Shown here in pieces: positions 60,385-64,000 of a DNA stretch of 64,000 nt. Position numbers and translations under genes: made by a program. Location of the stretch: positions 123,655 through 187,654 of the forward strand of contig NZ_CANLBS010000018.1 in assembly GCF_947488945.1 (NCBI RefSeq), written 5' to 3'. Below the pieces are notes generated by a model that was not told the origin of the DNA, searched no databases, and saw only the letters and a list, made by a program, of their open reading frames with translations. The stretch is from an uncultured Streptomyces sp. (GTDB lineage: Bacteria; Actinomycetota; Actinomycetes; Streptomycetales; Streptomycetaceae). Position 1 is the first letter of the stretch. Each line of letters opens with the position of its first letter.

Positions 60385-60879
60385 ATGAACAAGCTGCCTC
60401 CTGAGCCAGTCACTGGCGGATGGTCTCCACCGGACGGATCCTGGGCATCTTCTGCTGCGAATCGCCGCAGCATGCTTGGAAACCGGAACCGGGACACATC
60501 CCCAGAACGTGCGCTCCGCTCCCTCGTCCATGCGGCTGGCCTCCGCTACCGGGTGGCCGCCAAGCCGCTCCCGAGGATGCGCCGTACAGCGGATCTCGTC
60601 TTCCGTCCGACCCGCGTCGCGGTCTTCGTCGACGGCTGCTTCTGGCACGGGTGCCCAGAGCACTTCGTGCCGCCGAAAACGAATCCCGACTACTGGCGGG
60701 AGAAGATCGGGAGGAACGTGCAGCGCGACAGGGATACGGATGCGCGTCTCGAAGAGGCGGGATGGCTCGTCCTCCGTTTCTGGGAGCACGATGCGGCTGA
60801 GGCGAGTTCAGCGATCGTCTGCGCTGCGGTCCGATCGCGCCGGGGCGCGGCGGCACTGGGTGCCGAGCCGGAGGAGTAG
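60385..60879 (+). CDS. vsr: Very short patch repair (Vsr-type) endonuclease
   Basis: 164 residues. GNRNRDTSPERALRSLVHAAGLRYRV, RRTADLVF (catalytic Asp70 equivalent), FVDGCFWHGCPEHF with the zinc-binding Cys/His, and RDRDTDARLEEAGWLVLRFWEHD. Vsr nicks T:G mismatches formed by deamination of 5-methylcytosine and normally accompanies a cytosine methyltransferase. None is in the window; it may lie beyond 64 kb. It could also be a nuclease of a defence system. Confidence 0.9.
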   Translation: MNKLPPEPVTGGWSPPDGSWASSAANRRSMLGNRNRDTSPERALRSLVHAAGLRYRVAAKPLPRMRRTADLVFRPTRVAVFVDGCFWHGCPEHFVPPKTNPDYWREKIGRNVQRDRDTDARLEEAGWLVLRFWEHDAAEASSAIVCAAVRSRRGAAALGAEPEE

Positions 60880-60955
60880 CACCGAGCCCGGTAACCAACA
60901 TGCGGATTTAGCAGCCTGGGTGTGGGCCCTGTCCACCTCGTCTACCGTATTCACC

Positions 60956-60974
60956 AGCGCAGTTGGACTGCGCT
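60956..60974. promoter_or_regulatory. Dyad AGCGCAGT-TGG-ACTGCGCT upstream of the DUF262 gene
   Basis: Perfect 8-bp arms, 3-nt centre, 55 bp before the ATG. A TACCGTATT sequence at 60943 may be the -10, so the dyad would cover the transcription start. Confidence 0.45.
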
Positions 60975-61028
60975 AGCCCAGGTCGAACGCGGCCCGATCA
61001 GGAGCAGCAGGGGTGGGGGCACCAGCGT

Positions 61029-63041
61029 ATGGCAGTCGAACGTACCAACCGTGATATCAAGACGCTCATCGGCCAGATCGCTGACGGGGAGATCATGCTC
61101 CCGGAGATCCAGCGGGGCTACGTCTGGCGAGCCTCGCAGGTCGCGAAGCTCGTGGAGTCGATGTACCTCGGATATCCGGCGGGAACACTTCTGCTGTGGA
61201 AGACCGACGAGGGAGCCGAGACCCGTACCGCGGCAATCGGATCCGGGCAAGGGCTTCCCAGCGTCATGCCGCTTTACCTGCTCGACGGGCAGCAACGGCT
61301 CACCTCCCTGTACCGCGTCTTCAACGATCACGCCACGGCGCAGATCGTTTTCAACATCGAGACGGAGGCGTTCCAGAACCAGAGCAACGCCACGCTCAGG
61401 AGCCCGAAATGGATCAAGGTCTACGACGTCGTCGGTCCCGACGCTGACCCGTTCGCGCTCCAAATGCAGCTCCGCTCAGCTGGGCTGTCCATCGACGGTT
61501 CTGAGATCGGACGCCGCCTGAAGGCGCTCGAAGCGATCTCGCAACGCGACTTCCACATGGAGGTCCTCCACGGCTTCAGCTACGAGGAGGTCACTCAGAT
61601 CTTCGTCCGTGTCAACAGCGGCGGCCGCCCGCTGAAGACGACCGATCTGGCGATGGCAACTCTCTCGGCCCGCTCGCCGGGATTCCTGGGAGAACTCGAG
61701 AAGGAATCGGCCCGGTGGGCGGAGCTCGGCTACCGAGCAGTCGACGCCAACTTCCTCATCAAGGCGATCACGCTCAGCCTGTCAATCTCAGGCAAGCGCA
61801 CCTCGTCTGTCTCCAGGCTGACTACAGCCAGTCCAGAATCCGTCGCGGAGGGGTGGGGACAAGTCCGCCGAGGACTCGAGCGCGTCGTTCCGCTGCTCCG
61901 TGAGCAGTTGCTTGTGCCGACAACGGCGCTCACCTCGTCCGTCACGCCCCTGCATCCGCTGATCGTCTTCTACGGCCGACTGGCTGCTGGGGCAATTGTT
62001 GACCCAGAGGTGGAGAAGGGCCTGCTCTACTGGTTCCTGGCCGCAAGCGGGAGCAACCGCTACGCCGGGGCAACCGACAGCGCCCTCACTCAGGACGTCA
62101 ATGCCCTCGACTCTGACGAGCCGGTGCGTGCACTCCTTGCCAACCTGCGCTTGGACGAGAAGGGTTTCAGCGTGACCGCCCGCGATCTTTCGGGGCGCAA
62201 CATCCAAAGCCCGTACATCATGCTGTCCTACCTGGCAGCTGCCCATTCCGGCGCAGAGGACTGGTGGGCCGGCGGACCGATCTCGATCACTGCCGAGGGG
62301 ACCGACAAGCTGCAGTACAGCACCCTGCATCCGGCGGCGCAGCTACGGAACCACGCGAACAAGTACACGTCCGCGGAGATCAACGAGTTGGCAAACATCG
62401 TCTTCGTCTCGCCCCAAACGGCCAAGAACATGATCGGCAACCGCTCTCCCGCCGAATACATCAGGGAAGTGCAGGCCGAAGACCTGGCGGCCCACGCTGT
62501 TCCGACGGACCCGAGGGTTCTGGAAGCCGACGGGTTCCGGGACTTCCTCGTTGCCCGCCGAGAGCTTCTCGCAGAGAGGATCTCCGCACTCCTCGAGCGC
62601 TTTCGCCCTGCCTTCATCGATAAGGGCGTCGCTAGCGACTTGCGGGCAGAAGAAACCCCCCGGCGGTCCCTCATGCTTACAGGATTCGCAGCGGGGAGTC
62701 GCACCCTGCTGCTCGCGGAGGCGCAGGCAGGGACGCAGCACTGGGTCGGCAGGATCGACACCGCTGAGCTGGACGCCGCTCTCGACGCAGCGGCCAGTGG
62801 CCTCGACAGCGATGTCACCGTAGCGGGCGAGACGACGCCGCTTAGGGGCGATGAAGACGGCGTGACCCTGCCAGTCGGTCCCTTCAAACTCCGAGGCACC
62901 GTGGATCATTGGCGATTGGCTCTGAAAGACGCCTTCTCGGACGCGTTGCCTGCGGCTGACTGCCCCGAGGCGGAGTCGCCAACGTGGATCGGAGAAACGG
63001 AAGAGTTCCTTTTGACCGACATCGGCGTCCAAAGGGCCTAG
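61029..63041 (+). CDS. DUF262/DUF1524-like protein (GmrSD/SspE-type defence nuclease)
   Basis: 670 residues. N-terminal DUF262 (ParB/Srx-like): LPEIQRGYVW (24-33), and the nucleotide-dependent DGQQR (86-90). The remainder has FSYEEVTQIFVRVNSGGRPLKTTDLAMATL, typical of DUF262. The C-terminal half has a His (STLHPAAQL) and ELANIVFVSPQTAKNMIGNRSPAEYI, resembling the HNH-like DUF1524 with N..I....P..Y pattern. Such proteins in GmrSD and SspE restrict modified or unmodified phage DNA. Lower third-position GC than the chromosome genes fits foreign origin. Confidence 0.85.
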   Translation: MAVERTNRDIKTLIGQIADGEIMLPEIQRGYVWRASQVAKLVESMYLGYPAGTLLLWKTDEGAETRTAAIGSGQGLPSVMPLYLLDGQQRLTSLYRVFNDHATAQIVFNIETEAFQNQSNATLRSPKWIKVYDVVGPDADPFALQMQLRSAGLSIDGSEIGRRLKALEAISQRDFHMEVLHGFSYEEVTQIFVRVNSGGRPLKTTDLAMATLSARSPGFLGELEKESARWAELGYRAVDANFLIKAITLSLSISGKRTSSVSRLTTASPESVAEGWGQVRRGLERVVPLLREQLLVPTTALTSSVTPLHPLIVFYGRLAAGAIVDPEVEKGLLYWFLAASGSNRYAGATDSALTQDVNALDSDEPVRALLANLRLDEKGFSVTARDLSGRNIQSPYIMLSYLAAAHSGAEDWWAGGPISITAEGTDKLQYSTLHPAAQLRNHANKYTSAEINELANIVFVSPQTAKNMIGNRSPAEYIREVQAEDLAAHAVPTDPRVLEADGFRDFLVARRELLAERISALLERFRPAFIDKGVASDLRAEETPRRSLMLTGFAAGSRTLLLAEAQAGTQHWVGRIDTAELDAALDAAASGLDSDVTVAGETTPLRGDEDGVTLPVGPFKLRGTVDHWRLALKDAFSDALPAADCPEAESPTWIGETEEFLLTDIGVQRA

Positions 63042-63050
63042 GAACCCTTG

Positions 63051-63092
63051 GCTGAAGGGGGATTATTGTCGGCACCACTCCCCCTTCAGCCT
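63051..63092. terminator. 13-bp perfect hairpin between convergent defence genes
   Basis: GGCTGAAGGGGGA (63051-63063) pairs with TCCCCCTTCAGCC (63080-63092). Confidence 0.8.
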
Positions 63093-63093
63093 C

Positions 63094-63981
63094 CTAGGGT
63101 CCGCTCAATAGCAACCCAGCCGCCCCCGGGCGGAGCAGAGGTGCCAGCTGTGGGATGCCCGGGACAACCGCGTCCGGCGAGACGTCCAAACGGCATGCTT
63201 CCCATCGCCCGAAGGGCCCTCGGTCCTGCGGAACCTGGGCCCTGATCCACTCGGCAGCAACGGACGCGACCGCAGCGATCTCATGGTCCTGCGTGAGCTG
63301 TACGGTCACGAGCTGCCATGCCGGATCGCGGCGCATGGTCTCGTACTCGTGCCGGGACAGGTAGAAGGCCAGCCTTCCGCGCCGCACCGTGCTCTTCGCC
63401 TCGATGTGCAGCGGGTGCCGCCTCGCGTGGACGGCGATGTCATACCCGAAGCCGTCGGAGTACGCCGCAACGTGTTCGACGCGGGCGTCGGTGGCCTCGG
63501 TGAGGAGCGCGACGAGGGCTAGTTCGCCGGCGCTGCCGATGAGGGCCCGCGCCTTCGTATCGACCTTGCCCCAGACTGCACTGACCTGCTCGTACGCCTC
63601 GTTCTCAGAGATGTCCAAGGCATCTGCGGCCCGCAGGGCGTCCTCCGGAAGCTCGTCCGGGCCGCGCACGAGGATGTCGGCGTCCTGGAGCCACGGCGCG
63701 CCACTGGAGGCCAGGACGGCACGGAATACACGCTCGCCCGCTGCGGCACTGCTGTCCGGGTCTTCAAGCAGGCTGTTCTCGCCGAGCCATGTGTAGGCCG
63801 CTTCGTACTGCGTGGGGGTGAGGTCGCTGTAGTCGACGTGATTGGTGAACAGTGCGCGGCACCGTGCGGGGCTGGACGCCGGGAGCCGTTCCAGCCACCG
63901 CAGGGCGGCGCGCAGGACTGGGCTAGGACGTGTCCGGCGGATCATGTGACTTTCCGACCGGTCGCTCGTTGGTTGGGTCAT
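63094..63981 (-). CDS. DUF3883-like protein with PD-(D/E)XK nuclease motif
   Basis: 295 residues. The core reads GSAGELALVALL (E153), DGFGYDIAVHAR (D181) and LHIEAKSTVRRGRLAFYLSRHEYE (E194-x-K196), the E...D...ExK pattern of PD-(D/E)XK nucleases and of DUF3883 proteins in defence systems. Residues 1-130 form a separate helical domain. It converges on the DUF262 gene, with a shared terminator. The start is near the window edge; a partner could lie to the right. Confidence 0.75.
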   Translation of the reverse strand: MTQPTSDRSESHMIRRTRPSPVLRAALRWLERLPASSPARCRALFTNHVDYSDLTPTQYEAAYTWLGENSLLEDPDSSAAAGERVFRAVLASSGAPWLQDADILVRGPDELPEDALRAADALDISENEAYEQVSAVWGKVDTKARALIGSAGELALVALLTEATDARVEHVAAYSDGFGYDIAVHARRHPLHIEAKSTVRRGRLAFYLSRHEYETMRRDPAWQLVTVQLTQDHEIAAVASVAAEWIRAQVPQDRGPFGRWEACRLDVSPDAVVPGIPQLAPLLRPGAAGLLLSGP

Positions 63982-64000
63982 GGGCCGGGGGGATCTGACG

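Overview
The window looks like chromosomal DNA of a Streptomyces or close relative. It is very GC-rich with GC-biased third codon positions, has many GTG starts and several leaderless genes, and carries families typical of the genus (XRE/DUF397 pairs, GAF-ANTAR proteins, RsbW-type ATPases, a TipA-like MerR, DUF5133). No rRNA, CRISPR array or complete tRNA was seen. Gene functions below are read from motifs and family resemblance; no database was searched.

Layout. 1-2.1 kb: truncated PucR-type regulator, a fungal-type cytosine deaminase and an overlapping IPNS-like oxygenase. 2.3-5.2 kb: two RsbW-like ATPases, then an XRE/DUF5753 regulator followed by three tandem DUF397 genes. 5.3-8 kb: nadE and a DUF4157 protein whose C-terminus has the zinc-site motifs of the deaminase superfamily (candidate toxin). 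8.2-10 kb: flavin quinone-type reductase and its divergent regulator. 10-15.7 kb: catabolic quinate/shikimate cluster (MFS transporter, aroQ, NAD-type shikimate dehydrogenase, quiC, TetR). 16.3-18.6 kb: Tat-exported amidohydrolase and a GntR/FCD regulator with matched operator-like sites. 19-23.6 kb: small stress-type genes (DUF2945, DUF3140, two GAF-ANTAR proteins, STAS, DUF5133) among which one 16-bp motif recurs three times. 24-28.5 kb: two GH13 enzymes flanking a TIGR03885-like flavoprotein. 29-35.7 kb: cluster of epimerase, GT2, DUF2064, methyltransferase, a Sec/Tat-type molybdoenzyme and a polytopic protein. 35.8-39.2 kb: large secreted GH87 alpha-1,3-glucanase. 39.6-42.3 kb: an RsbQ-RsbP-RsbV-like stress module. 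42.4-51.2 kb: thiosulfate-type transporter with a possible leader peptide, DUF4190 with a SigB-like promoter, an NTPase regulator plus FAD oxidoreductase, and a Ser/Thr kinase with a beta-propeller sensor. 51.4-53.2 kb: methyltransferase, IS5 transposase remnant, TipA-like regulator.

53.4-57 kb is a graveyard of CDI-type RNase A toxin tails with immunity genes: one toxin tail is frameshifted twice and another is 5'-truncated, while their immunity partners survive. 57-59.8 kb has an HTH protein, an EcsC protein and a frameshifted unknown gene beside a perfect 27-bp dyad. At 59.85 kb a minus-strand tRNA 3' end including CCA appears without its 5' part. I read this as the left attachment site of an integrated element. 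Beyond it lie an AbrB-like protein, Vsr endonuclease, a DUF262 (DGQQR) protein and a PD-(D/E)XK/DUF3883 nuclease-like protein, which together look like the left end of a defence island continuing past the window.

The best candidates for undescribed biology are the DUF4157-deaminase protein, the three-copy promoter-like motif near 21-24 kb, the right-end defence genes, and the glycan cluster with the dual-targeted molybdoenzyme.
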